This document shows, one piece after another, positions 24,667 through 35,079 of a stretch of 64,000 nucleotides of DNA. Every line of letters begins with the position of its first letter. Position 1 is the first letter of the stretch. Under the pieces are notes generated by a model. It searched no databases, had not been told where the DNA came from, and saw only the letters and a program-made list of their open reading frames with translations. The position numbers were made by a program, and so were the translations under genes. This DNA is from Nyssa sinensis (Eukaryota; Streptophyta; Magnoliopsida; Cornales; Nyssaceae): positions 12,306,387-12,370,386 of the forward strand of contig CM018051.1 in assembly GCA_008638375.1 (NCBI GenBank), read 5' to 3'.

Positions 24667-24925
24667 GTGAATGTCTTCCTGCTGCAATGCTTCCTTATTG
24701 TGGACGGACTTTATTGGAAGGTCTTATAAGACATCTTTAGGTATAAGATCTCTGTTTGTCAAGCTTGGAATATTTGTTGATGCCTTTGATGGTTGACAAT
24801 AAGAATGAGTTATCATTGACATTGCTGATTATGAATGATGAATTTTACATACTTGCATTAAACTGAAAATAATGGAGTTCTTTTACCATTGCAAGGCTAG
24901 AGAGTTGTTGTATTTCAAGTTCTTG
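24667..24925 (+). pseudogene. Captured fragment of a UGP3-like UDP-glucose pyrophosphorylase
   Basis: The exon 24667-24740 (after ttccAG) reads ECLPAAMLPYCGRTLLEG, then LIRHL and a stop. After an intron, 24896 onward reads ARELLYFK. This matches from memory the chloroplast UDP-glucose pyrophosphorylase 3 segment where an intron splits ...LIRDLQ and AREFLYFK. The terminal Gln codon has become TAG. UGP3 supplies UDP-glucose for sulfolipid synthesis in plastids. Only two exon pieces are present, so it is a nonfunctional captured fragment. Confidence 0.65.
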
Positions 24926-25007
24926 TATTTCTTCTGATTTTCTCAATGAAATGAGACTAAACTGTCAAGACAGTAACAACAGTGCAAATGATCAGAATTT
25001 GATACTC

Positions 25008-25180
25008 ACTACTATCAGATTTTGCTGAAAGGGAGAGGGCTTCTGTTTGCGGATCAGCAATTAATGGCCAACGAGAAGACAACTGAACTGGTGAAAGAAT
25101 ATGCTTTGGGTCATCAAAAAATATTTAGGATGGATTTTTCCCGGACAATGTTGAAGATACTTTTACCTTTGTGTTCTAAC
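25008..25180 (+). pseudogene. Captured exon fragment of a class III peroxidase
   Basis: The translation reads YYQILLKGRGLLFADQQLM, then EKTTELVKEYA and FRMDFSRTMLKI. This fits the C-terminal part of secreted plant peroxidases (YY..LL..RGLL.SDQ.L followed by F..DF...M.K). The haem-binding and catalytic regions are absent. It is a partial exon on the plus strand after the UGP3-like piece. Confidence 0.6.
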
Positions 25181-26158
25181 TGGATCAGTTTGAATAGATA
25201 TACCACTTCTTTTCAACTCATGTATCAGATTGAGAAAACTAAGGACTTTTCATACTTTTCTTGTCTATGCTCATCTACAATCGTATTGATGGGCATTTAC
25301 TACCAACTTGTGGATTGTTCATAATGTTTGATCATAGTGAAGAATATGACACAATTGTATATGAGTGGTCTGGACATTTGAGTTCTTTAGCCCTAGTGTA
25401 CATGAAGAATTGGTTAGTGTAAGTGAAGATTCTGTTATATCTTGATCGAAAAACACATAGCAGTACTGATTTGTGTACTGATATCTCTCTCTCTCTCTCT
25501 CCCTCTCTCTCCCACACACACACACACACAAACACACATCTACTGATATTTGCTTACCCTTGAAAAACTGAGGACATTTGCAATTTGAATGGCATGAAGT
25601 TCTTTCTTTTACCAAAGAATATAACAATAACTAAGGACATTTATGCTATGATCAAGGTCAAATACAAGGGCAATGGAAAGGGTAGCTGTATTAATAACGG
25701 ACATTTAAATCTTGTATTTGTGGTCTGAATGAAGACACTGAAAAATGAATGCTTGATGGGTCAGTGCGTTGTGGATTGAATACATCACATAAAAAAAAAT
25801 TTCAAGCGAGAAAAAGGTTTAAAAAATAAAAATATTATCTTGTAATTTTTTTTTTTTGGTGAAAAATGATTGGTATTGCTTACATTGCCAAAAAACAATA
25901 GGAATAGTGTTTTCTGCATGTAAATAAAATTATGTGTTTCTGTGTGGACGGACGCATTTGCATGCATGCAAGGACTCAAATCTCAACTGCTAAAATTATG
26001 TGTTTCTGTTTAAGTTGGCAATGAAATTTTGTCACATTTACTCCAATTCTCATAATAAAACCGAACTCAAAAGCAATGAAAAATCTGTCACCAATTACAT
26101 CATATGGTACTTCAAGGTAAGATCTTAAAATTTCACCAAATAATGCTTGAACTTCCAC
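25181..26158. other. MULE centre, between the two convergent halves
   Basis: It contains a (CT)n then (CA)n microsatellite at about 25483-25540, which creates spurious repetitive reading frames on the minus strand. I recognise no gene. The orientation of captured fragments switches across this stretch. Confidence 0.6.
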
Positions 26159-26674
26159 TTAGTTCACAACAACAAACAAGAACCAATCAGGCAACAGTAT
26201 AATTTTTTTTTGATACAGACTAAAAACCAGCAGCTTCTCACCTTTTGATTCACACAAGCTTAGTAAAGTATAAAAGAATTTTGCTTTCACTCCCTCTTTA
26301 AAATACAATTTTTCTAACATCTCATCAATTTTTTCTTCATCAACTCTGTCTTTAGCTGTAGAATTGTTTGACAGTTGTTTCAATTGTGGGTGCACGTAAA
26401 TCGCTTTTTGGGTATTAAGAAATACAGTGAAGTCGACAAGTCCAGGTAATTCATCCAGAAAATCTCCCTTGTAATAGTGCAAAATCTTGCTAGTCATCTC
26501 TCGTAGATCTTGTATAACAGTCACCTTCCTCTTGAAATTTTCTTCTTTTTGTAGTGTATGCTCCACCAATTCATAAAAGTCATCTTTACATTTTTTCAAG
26601 TATTTTCTTGCACCTGATATTGGAACTTTGCTTTGAATGTGCCTCCTAATGGCGCGGGAAGTATCCAAATTCAT
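26159..26674 (-). pseudogene. Captured fragment of a CLASSY (CLSY3/4-type) SNF2 chromatin remodeller
   Basis: The translation includes [52 protein letters not shown], then YVHPQLKQ and [18 protein letters not shown] with [11 protein letters not shown]. This is the segment between the two helicase lobes of CLASSY proteins and the start of the C-terminal helicase domain. CLSY3/4 recruit RNA polymerase IV to loci for 24-nt siRNA production in RNA-directed DNA methylation. The fragment looks internally shortened (from ...[10 protein letters not shown] straight to IYVHPQL). It has no ATPase motifs and reads into unrelated sequence after LYQKK. It lies downstream of, and on the same strand as, the MURA unit. 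Confidence 0.72.
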
Positions 26675-26879
26675 AAATAAGATGGCATATTCACAAGATC
26701 TAGCATATGCTATTGGGGAATTAGGTTACTCTCATATGCTATTGGGGCTTAGTGGGTTTCATGCTCTGCACAAGTGCCTAACACAGGATTTTAACATACT
26801 TGCAATAGACACCAAAATGAAAAGGAATATAACACGGATATAAACTGGGAATCTCTACCATTACTCTATAGAAAAAAAG

Positions 26880-27195
26880 ACTAATGAAGAGATCAGCTCA
26901 CAATGGGAAGAATTGCTGTTGTTGTGAGCTTTTAGTTGCACTGTTGGCGCAATTCCATCAATATTGATCCCCTTGTGCAGTTCTTCAATATCAACTTCAG
27001 AGAAATTCACATCAAGATATACCACTCAGAACGTATGAGACCAAAAAATATTTAATTTTAGGTGGGGCTATATAAGCTTTGCTAATAAACATCCACATTT
27101 GAAAATTAGCTATTGCCGCTTGTTTAATTGTTCTCCATCTTATCTCCAAAGGTCACATTGTTCTTAATATAAATATCTGAAGCCTTCACCTGAAA
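26880..27195 (-). pseudogene. Captured exon-like fragments of an unidentified gene
   Basis: The minus strand from about 27005 reads SEVDIEELHKGINIDGIAP, then TVQLKAHNNSNSSHCELIS. At 27190-27130, after a possible acceptor (ttttcAG), it reads VKASDIYIKNNVTFGDKMEN. The protein-like character is clear, but I cannot assign a family. Confidence 0.3.
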
Positions 27196-27810
27196 AAGAA
27201 AAATCTAAAATCTAAAGCCAAGCATTGGTGCTGAAGAACTGTTCCATCTCATTGTTTCAGTTCGATGCTAGTAATTATTGCCATTGTAATGAATCTAGAG
27301 CTTGTTGATGAAGCTGTTTATCTCCAGCTGCCACTACGTTAAAACCTGGAAATAGAACAAGGAACATATGACAGGCCTGCCTTAAACAGCACGTTAAATG
27401 ACTTGCAGCTACAAGATCATTGAATTGATTTTTCATTTTGAACCACATGATGCATTTCAACCTCGAACCACCATGAAAAAGCAGTACCACCACCATGAAA
27501 AATCAGTACCAGCACTCCAGTTCCACTACCATTAAAGTGAAGACGACATGAGAAGAAAATTTTCATCACTTCGTATTTCATCTTTGTAACTGAATAGGAC
27601 TCCACATACTTTAAAAACAGGAACCATTAGAAGAAAGATTAGGAGGAAATTAGGGGGGAACCATATAGAAACCATGATTACATCGCAGTTATAAATGAAA
27701 TTATTGAACTTGATTGGCAAAGGATTTTGTATAATCCAAATCTTTCCATGGATTTGTATCCAAATCTACCAATGGATTTGTCTACAACAAGAAATAAATA
27801 AACCTTTGTT
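27196..27810. other. MULE interior without a recognised gene
   Basis: It includes short local duplications (tttcatggtggt-type at 27470-27500, and tggatttgta..ccaaatct at about 27750-27780). No supported gene. Confidence 0.5.
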
Positions 27811-28030
27811 TAGGCTCCAAACTTGGGGACCTTAGCAGTTGAGATTTGAGCAAGGAAGTGCTCTGCTATAATCCGCCTTTGGATTTTCCCAGTGGCAGTC
27901 TTTGGGAGAGAATCGGTGATAAAAACCTTCTTGGGGACCTTGAAAGCTGCCAAATTCTTCTTGCAGAACCTCAACACTTCTGCCTCATCAATGTTTGATC
28001 CTTCTCCAGGAATGATTGCGTAATTTATCT
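27811..28030 (-). pseudogene. Captured last exon of an AAE3-type acyl-activating enzyme
   Basis: After an acceptor (ttttgcAG, just above 28030) the translation reads INYAIIPGEGSNIDEAEV, then LRFCKKNLAAFKVPKKVFI, LPKTATGKIQRRI and ends AKVPKFGA with a TAA stop. This is the C-terminal domain of AMP-forming synthetases, with the catalytic Lys in the TGKIQRR motif. It most resembles oxalyl-CoA synthetase (AAE3), which clears oxalate. Only the terminal exon is present, without the AMP-binding domain. A short second copy of its intron/exon border (atttatctgcaaaatagaa) lies at about 30065-30085. Confidence 0.7.
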
Positions 28031-28354
28031 GCAAAATAGAATGATGTTACTATCACGATTGTTCTTATTAGTCATCAATTTTTACAGTCAAAAGAATTCA
28101 GATGTTTATAAGCTCCATTGCAATTGAGAGACCCAAAGATTATATGAATAAAAAAGTAATCTCGTGTAATTTTTGATTGTCCTAATTAAAGAAATCACCT
28201 GTTTGTAAATTAGCTATCCTTTTTTTTTTTTTGTGAATAACTACTCTGTTTGAATTTTTTTTATAAGTATAACTACTCTGTTTGATTTAACCATAGATTT
28301 GGACAGCAGTTGCCTCCAGGGCAGTTGTGCCTTCCAACAACTAGCTGAAGATGA

Positions 28355-28403
<49 letters not shown>

Positions 28404-28474
28404 TTTATTCAACTAGTTTCCACTTTCCAGTATTAAGGCGTTGATGAAATTCCATCTGATAGCAAAGCACTTAC
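28031..28474. other. MULE interior with an (AT)n microsatellite
   Basis: An (AT)n run lies at about 28357-28400. The rest is noncoding. Confidence 0.7.
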
Positions 28475-29450
28475 TTAGGCAAGTCAGGATCATCAAGCTC
28501 ATCTCCATCATCGTACCCACCACCATTTTCTCCTTGGTGCTTAACCACTTGAAGTTTATCATTCTGCCTTTTCTTCCATTCCTCCATTCTGTCCTTCCAT
28601 GCAACACTACCGTACCCATATACAGCTAAATCTTTCTTGGGGTCCATTGGCCGGGGTGGCACTGTAAGATCAACACCCACAAGTTCATTAGGCACTTAAC
28701 TCATTAAAATGTTAAAAAAAAAATTAATTAATTCAGTCAAACCAACAAACTTACAAGACATGGAGGAATCAGTAAATGGCATAGGATGCACTCGCTTTGC
28801 ACGACTCATAAATGGGGGAATGATAAGAGCATGCTTATCAGCAGAAATGCCAGCATCCTTCATCAAAAAAATATAAACATTACAATTGACCAGATAAAAA
28901 TCCCAAATTTTAACAAAGAAAAGCCAAAATTAAGGGAAGGTTAACCAATTCACCTCTTGGCCATATGTCAGGAGAGGGATATCTGGAGTAAGGGAAGAAG
29001 AATCCAACTCTGATGGCGTAGTGACCCCAGAAACATTGGCCAAGGCACCGCGGCCAGTATTAAGGCAAGAAGCGAGCACAGCCTCTGCAAGGTGTTGAGG
29101 ATTACTGCCAAAATCAAACTCATTGTCCAAATCATCAAATTCATCCTCTTCTTCATCGCCTTCAACTCGGAGGATTGTTAATTAAAAATGTTACCAAATT
29201 CAATACTGTACTGATTAACCAAGTCAACTTTTGATGTGCTAAGAGGATTACCTTTGATGCGTTTAAATCTAGTTTTGCACTGAGGGTAAGCCTGATTGCC
29301 CTCTCTTCTTTCATACTCGTAGCAAGGTCTGCAAACAGGGAATGCACATTCATTGCAGGCAACAAATGGCTCCCCATCCACAGTAATTTCTATCTCATCT
29401 CCACAAATCTGGCAAATTTGCCCACTCAATTCTTTTACAGATGTCACCTG
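28475..29450 (-). pseudogene. Captured N-terminal exons of a cellulose synthase (CESA)
   Basis: Four consecutive exons keep their introns. About 29450-29252: the RING-type zinc finger, with [20 protein letters not shown] and [20 protein letters not shown]. About 29165-28955: RVEGDEEEDEFDDLDNEFD and IPLLTYGQE. About 28857-28755: SADKHALIIPPFM and RVHPMPF. About 28655-28475: PPRPMDPKKDLAVYGYGSVA and WKDRMEEWKKRQNDKLQVV to DELDDPDLP. Cellulose synthase makes glucan chains at the plasma membrane, and the zinc finger mediates dimerisation. The membrane segments and catalytic domain are missing, so this is a DNA-level capture of the 5' third of the gene. It is oriented with the MURA transcript. Confidence 0.85.
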
Positions 29451-30763
29451 TTATACACAAACAATTGTAATATAAATCAGCATTAACTCACAAAATTCAA
29501 GATTTCAACAAGCCCAACCGAAGACTGAAGGAGTAGATTAACTTCAGATATTCAAACCACTAAGAACCCTAGGGGAAAAAATTCAAGAAATTGCAAGCAA
29601 TGGGGGTCTTTGACTAGCTCCGGGATCTACAAAATGTGGGGGGAGCAAAAGGAATCAATTTGTGGAAGCCATTCACTTGAATCTAGATGTTATATCTACA
29701 CATTAAGCAAAATTAAAAGAAAAAAGAAAAGAGAGAAATATTACAGATGGACAGAAATGGGTTAGTTCTAACAGGTTGAATGACTAGAGAAACAAGAATG
29801 AATGAGTGAAAAATCCAACCAATCCTCAAATAGAAAAGAAATCTATGTCTCGTGGCCTAAAATCTAACATTGTGTAAAGGCTTATCACTTACCTAAAAGC
29901 AAATAAGAATTAAAGTAACATAAACTCACCAAAAAAGAACTTCTATTTCATTACCAAACCCATATTGCAGACTAAAAATGGGTAAATGGGACTCTTGGGA
30001 ATCCACAAATGGAGTCAAAGAAAGAAACCAAATACAATGAGAAAAGCAACAAAAAAAGCACGCAATTTATCTGCAAAATAGAACGATGTTATGAACTAAA
30101 CACTTGTACATGACTAAAGCATGTGACAAGTACTCAAGACACCTCACACTACACAACACAAAATGCTACTGTCACTCACTTATACAAAGACAACACTATA
30201 CATAAGACTAAACTCAAGGAATACCTCAATAAACACCTGCTGGACAGACCTTGAAGATCTTGAAGTGATTCAGGTGCAACCCTGCAACAGGAAGGAAAAA
30301 AGGGGAAAAAAATTCATTTAGTTAAATTGCGTGGTCTGCTTTGAAACAAGTGCAACCAAAACCTGACTAAGTTGATGCGTTTATGAACCAATGAAAGTTG
30401 AGCCAATAAGGCAAGAACCCTGAAAATTTGATAAAATAATCATTAATCCTTGACATAATAGCGTGGTAAAAGTAACCATCTCAATGCACCCAAAGAAAAA
30501 AGATCTCTGAGTAATCAAGATCTAGTATTTGCTTCTCATTTCCTGATACAAAGTAAGGCATGCTGCCCCTTCAAAAAAAAAGATCGGATATGGACATAAG
30601 AGTTAGGCTCTTACCTTAGTAATAGAATTGCTCTATCTTTATGCCCTGCTACCAAGAGTTGCACTGAAAGCTGTTTGGAGTGTAATAAAACAGTGACAGG
30701 ATTGTCACAGAAGGGTCACTAGCACTACAGCACCCAGTACTATGTTTGAACATGTTGTTTCCA
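29451..30763. other. MULE interior between CESA fragment and MURA
   Basis: It contains a small duplicate of the AAE3 intron/exon border (about 30061-30093). On the minus strand at 30290-30240 there is an exon-like piece between cAG and GT. I could not assign it. Confidence 0.5.
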
Positions 30764-33374
30764 TCAATTTGAAGGACCAATGCCTGCTTGGGGATGGTTG
30801 TTAGTAGGACAAGAGCGACGATCGTGACCAGTTTGCCTACATATACCACAGTGATTATGTGTAGCGACTTCTCGGATGTCCATCTCGTTCCGAAGTTGTG
30901 ATGACCTAGGACGACTCCTTCTCCTTAGAAGCGCGGGATTATGGCATACTCTTAGACCAGATGGTGTATCCCAATAATCCTCATGGTAGAATGGATACAA
31001 TTGTGATTGCCATGTCCTCTCGTACGTGCCAATACTGTAACATTCATCCACAAATTGATGAAAAGACACTCTCAAGTCTGTCATAACTGCGATTGCATGG
31101 GAACAAGGCATCTTATAAATATTCCACTTCCCACAACTGCAAGTGCTCGTATGAAGATTAACCACTTGAGCATTACCCTTGGCTGTTAAAACCCTCATAA
31201 TTCCAAAACCGGAGTTATGTGGTGTTAACTTGTGACGTCCAGCCTTTTTCCTGATTCCGACTAATCATGGCTGATGCGTAAGGAGTATAGGTATAGTTAT
31301 TATTTACACCGTCCGAAGCTAATACCCGTCTTACATTGAAGTAGTAAACTACCCGCTCAAATATAAGCTCGACACATGCAGTGATAGGCAAGTTTCTTGC
31401 TCCCTTCAACACATTATTGAAGACCTCGGATATATTAGTCGCCCGCATCCCATAGCGACGACCATCATCATGAGCAATACTCCACTGATCTGCCGGAATA
31501 TTCATCAAATATTCTCTCGCATCTTTATTCAGCTTGCCAATTTCTTCCATGACTCGATCAAATTTTTGAATTTGATGAGTACTTCCAGCAATCCACACCA
31601 GTTTCTTCAAGTGTGCATTCTTAAACCTGCTGTTAAAATTGCTCTGAACATGTCGAAGGCAAAAAAGATGATATGCGTGGGGTGGTTTCCATCTAGAATT
31701 AGGGGCATTAACAGTTGCAAGGATCCCGTTGTGTCTATCAGAAATCAAACAAATACCTTCCCTATCTCAGATGACATAATCCTTCAAATGCTCGAGGAAC
31801 CAACTCCAACTACTGTAACTCTCCTCATCAAAGACAGCAAATGCAAGTGGAAAGATTTGATTGTTTCCATCTGCTCCCATTGTAATTAGCAATTTCCCCT
31901 TATATCTCCCATATAAGAAGGTAGCATCTATACTAACAACCGCCCTACAGTGGCTAAACCCTTCAATTGATGGTTTGAATGACCAAAAAATCTTATGTAA
32001 TATCACATCATCAGCTGATGAAGTATGGAAAGTCTGCCACTTCTTGATTGTTCCATCATTATATTTTTTCAATGCACCCATAAATTTGGGCAAGAAATTG
32101 TATGAGGACTCCCAATCTCCAAAAACCCTTGCCATGGCTTTTTGCTTCGCCATCCAAGCCTTCTTATAAGAGACTTGGTAGTTAAATTTTTGCTGCACAT
32201 AGTCTCTAATAACAGTTATTTTAAGAGATGGATCCGCTTTTACACCAGGATTTCAGCCCCAATCAATATGGAATTCAATTACCTGTGATCCTTGTTTACA
32301 CCAGGATATAAGCAACTGTGAGGTCCTTCAAGCTTTGTTATTTCAAACCACCCATGCTTCTTCCTCTTACAGGCACGCATTCTCCACTAGCAACCACACT
32401 CATCATGCATTTTACATCGTAGAGACCATATTTTTGAGTTTGTTTCCACAACCTCATATTGTTGGTGTGTTCTGATGGAATACATTTGTATAGCATTTCT
32501 CAATTGATCCTTGTCAACGAATATTAGACCCTTTGATAACTCATCCCTCATCGGGTCCCATACATGGCCATGAAGTGAAGAGCTACTATCCAAGGTTTGA
32601 TTAGGCAACTCTACAGTATTGAAAAACAGTGACATAGGCTCATACATTCGGGATTCTGCATGCATTCCATCAGAAGCTTGCCCTAGTACGACTTCTTCAT
32701 CTTCCTCATCATCTTCACCCAACTCATCCATCATCCTTTCTTCCTCCTCCTCCTCCTCCTCGACTGAGTTGTGTGGATTGAGGTTTACGTCCACCCCTCT
32801 ATAAGCCTAGGACGAATCATCCGTCATAGCAACTTCTTGAACAACAGTTTCGCGATTTCGGCATTGCATGCAATTGTTGTGTTCTATCATTATATGGTGA
32901 GTTTGACATATTTGACTGATGGGGTGGAAACTCCTCTATCATCGGTATATTTAGTGATTCATTCCCATAGTCTTGTGTTAGCAATCTAGTGAATGGTCCT
33001 GCCACCTAACTGGTTCCCCAACCTTGGTTCCAATTCTCTATTTCCACATATAAGTCGATACTACGTATTTGTTCATTCTCAAATATAGCACCAACCATTG
33101 CTTCAACAGTGTTATTGTCAACAATTTTCAATGGCATATACTTTGTTATTTGTGGTCCCAATACTGATGGAAATCTGTAGGTCATTTTCAAGTGACATGA
33201 ATTTCGATCCAACTGCAATGCATTACAGACCCAATCCACCATTTCACTGTAAGTAACGTCATGATTCACTCTTACACATGTTCTCAGAGTACGCACATCG
33301 TAAGAAAACCCTTCTTCCCCATAAAATGTGCTGCCCCCCAAGAATAGACATACAGTTGCGCGTCTCCGTGCCAT
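30764..33374 (-). pseudogene. MURA-type Mutator transposase, broken
   Basis: The order from 33374 is as follows. An N-terminal PB1-like MULE domain (TVCLFLGGSTFYGEEGF ... SIDLYVEIENW). An acidic linker (EEEEEEEERMMDELGEDDEE). The MuDR zinc-binding region near 32.45-32.3 kb (CKMHDECGC, then RACKRKKHGWFEITK). The MULE transposase domain with the first catalytic Asp in VVSIDATFLYGRYKGKL and the second in LISDRHNGI. Then a C-terminal SWIM finger (CSCGKWNIYKMPCSHAIAVM) and a CCHC knuckle (CGICRQTGHDRRSC). Lesions: in-frame stops at 33006-33008, 32387-32389 and 31767-31769, plus frameshifts near 32.84, 32.25 and 31.24 kb. The intact protein would have bound the TIRs and cut the element in the nucleus. 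Confidence 0.87.
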
Positions 33375-34482
33375 TTATAACCTCCAATCCAGAATGAAAA
33401 AATTTAGTAAATTTCAAATTTTCAGCAATATATACAAACCACAAATATGTAAGTAATTGACAAAAGAAATACACCACTCATACAACAACTCAAACAGTAG
33501 CCTAAAACTTCAGCAACCAGTCCAAAAAAATCATCCATAAAGCAGCCAAAAACTTTACAAAATAGCCCGTAAAATCAGCCATAAAGCAGCTAAAAATTTC
33601 AACACTGTTTTGTAATAAATTGCAAGGATAGAATGATAACCAACAATAAATTGACTGAATGAGGAGGTCCTGATAGGTCAGATTGTGTTTTATGCACTGG
33701 ACAAGTGGAAACTTATAACCATCTCTTATTTTCTTGTCCATTCTCTGCTGCTCTATGAATCAGAATACTGATTCAGAATCTTATTCCTAAACATCCAGAC
33801 TCATGAGCAAGAGAAAATTTGATTGGAAAGAGCTTCCCAACCAAACTGACCACTTGTCTTTAGCTGCAGCTATCTACCATATATTTATTGTTTGCTTCCC
33901 AAAAATTTCACCAAACAACAACCTAAACCTTCATCGAACAGCCCTTAAAAATCAACCATAAAACAGCCTTTAAAAGGCATCAACATAACATCATTTATTC
34001 TCACTAATATACAGAAATTACATTCCAATTGGTAACAACTTTACACAAATAAATTTATTGATTCAAGATTTTCTTTTTTTTTTTCTGAAGGTTCTCCATC
34101 CAACCAAATTAACAAGTAATTTTTTGACATGTTTAACAAAATTCAAAATAAAGGAATTTAAAACTCATATATTTAAAATCCTTAGATTTTCAAAATATGT
34201 TGTTTGGGATTAATTTTTTTTTTTAAAAAATAAACCTCTGTATTTATTTGTTAAGCTCAAATGCATATTTATTTGGCAATCTTGCAGACATCCCTTACGA
34301 TTTTCAGAATCTATACCTGTATCTCTAGAAGAATAAAGCAGCAAACCAGGACTTTGGTGCCTTTAGAACCAGTAGCTACACAAAGGTAACAACCAGCTGC
34401 AGTAAGGGATGTCTGCAAGATTGCCATAACAGATCTGTGAATATGCAATTTGAAAATTAATAGAGAGGTTCAATGTATTTAC
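33375..34482 (-). other. Probable leader intron of the MURA unit
   Basis: It lies between a donor (CAG|GTAAAT, intron starts 34482) and the MURA start, and is noncoding. It carries diverged repeats of a 'cagccataaagcagc' phrase (about 33.53-33.6 and 33.95 kb) and a 23-bp perfect inverted repeat listed separately. Confidence 0.5.
34275..34425. repeat. 23-bp perfect inverted repeat (hairpin) in the MURA leader intron
   Basis: The arm 34275-34297 (starting ggcaatcttgcagac) is exactly complementary to 34403-34425 (starting taagggatgtctgc), with a 105-base loop. It could fold in RNA of either strand. It could be a small-RNA precursor, a tiny nested MITE or a local inversion. Confidence 0.8.
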
Positions 34483-34827
34483 CTGTAATTTCAGTATGAA
34501 AGTAGTCTAACAGCAATTTTGATGCCCCACCCCGAGCTGGCCTGTGCCTTTGTGAGATGAACTGAGAGATTCAGATGAAAAACAGTCAAACAAAACAGAG
34601 TGAGAGTGAAGAATTCAATGGCGTCGGTGGTGAGTATGGGGAGATTACTAGGCTCTCTCACCGGAGGGACTGAAGCCAACCAGACTAGGAAGAGTCCAGA
34701 TCCACTTGAGCTACTATTCCTTCTATTGATCTAACCAAGAGATCAGGAAAAACGGAAGAGAGAAAGACTAGTGTTGGTGGCTCCAAGAGATGAGGAAAGA
34801 CGGAAGAGAAAGACTCTATATGTTCGG
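34483..34827 (-). promoter_or_regulatory. Right-end leader exon of the MURA unit
   Basis: Minus-strand leader sequence runs from just inside the right TIR to a consensus donor at 34483/34482. It holds a duplicated phrase, tctttctcttccgt-type (about 34740-34815). No long frame is present, so it probably is untranslated. It mirrors the left leader exon. Confidence 0.45.
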
Positions 34828-35079
34828 ATATATCCACATAAAAAGCGTATTAGTTTCCTACGCCTTTAATGTATTAGTTTCCTACGCCTTTTAAAGGCGT
34901 ATCAATTTTTTACGCCTTTTAAAGACATAATAATCTTCTACGCTTTTTAACCAAACATAGCCTCAAAAGCGTATAAGATTTATACGTTTTTAAAAAATAC
35001 CTCGATCCGATAATTAAGTTAAAAATGACTTGGGTCGGGTCAATAACTTTAAAAAGTATCAGGGTCGGGTCAAAAATTC
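34828..35079 (-). repeat. Right terminal inverted repeat of the MULE
   Basis: It is inverted relative to 17914-18227. It contains palindromic TACGCCTTTTAAAGGCGTA-type units at about 34858-34930, the shared GGGTCGGGTCAA blocks at 35030-35072, and ends CAAAAATTC at 35079. Confidence 0.85.

Larger units (their letters stand above)
17914..35079. mobile_element. Giant Mutator-like element carrying MURA, PMD and host gene fragments
   Basis: The outer ends are GAATTTTTTACCTGACTCGG on the left and, inverted, GAATTTTTGACCCGACCCTG on the right. Imperfect homology continues inward for about 250-310 bp. A 9-10 bp direct repeat flanks the 17,166-bp element. From the left end a transcription unit leads into a plant-mobile-domain gene (21.3-23.8 kb). 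From the right end a unit leads into a MURA transposase (33.4-30.8 kb). Between them are exon fragments of unrelated host genes, still with introns, so they were taken up as DNA. Fragment capture is the hallmark of Pack-MULEs. Here it is combined with a coding (now broken) transposase in one element. Both element genes have stops, so mobility would need a helper copy. Confidence 0.88.

Noticed and set aside
25332..25627. Minus-strand frames with Glu-Arg repeats and Cys-Val repeats
   Set aside because: They are translations of a (CT)n(CA)n microsatellite.
31470..32169. Plus-strand frames of 102-139 codons
   Set aside because: They are antisense shadows of the MURA transposase on the minus strand.
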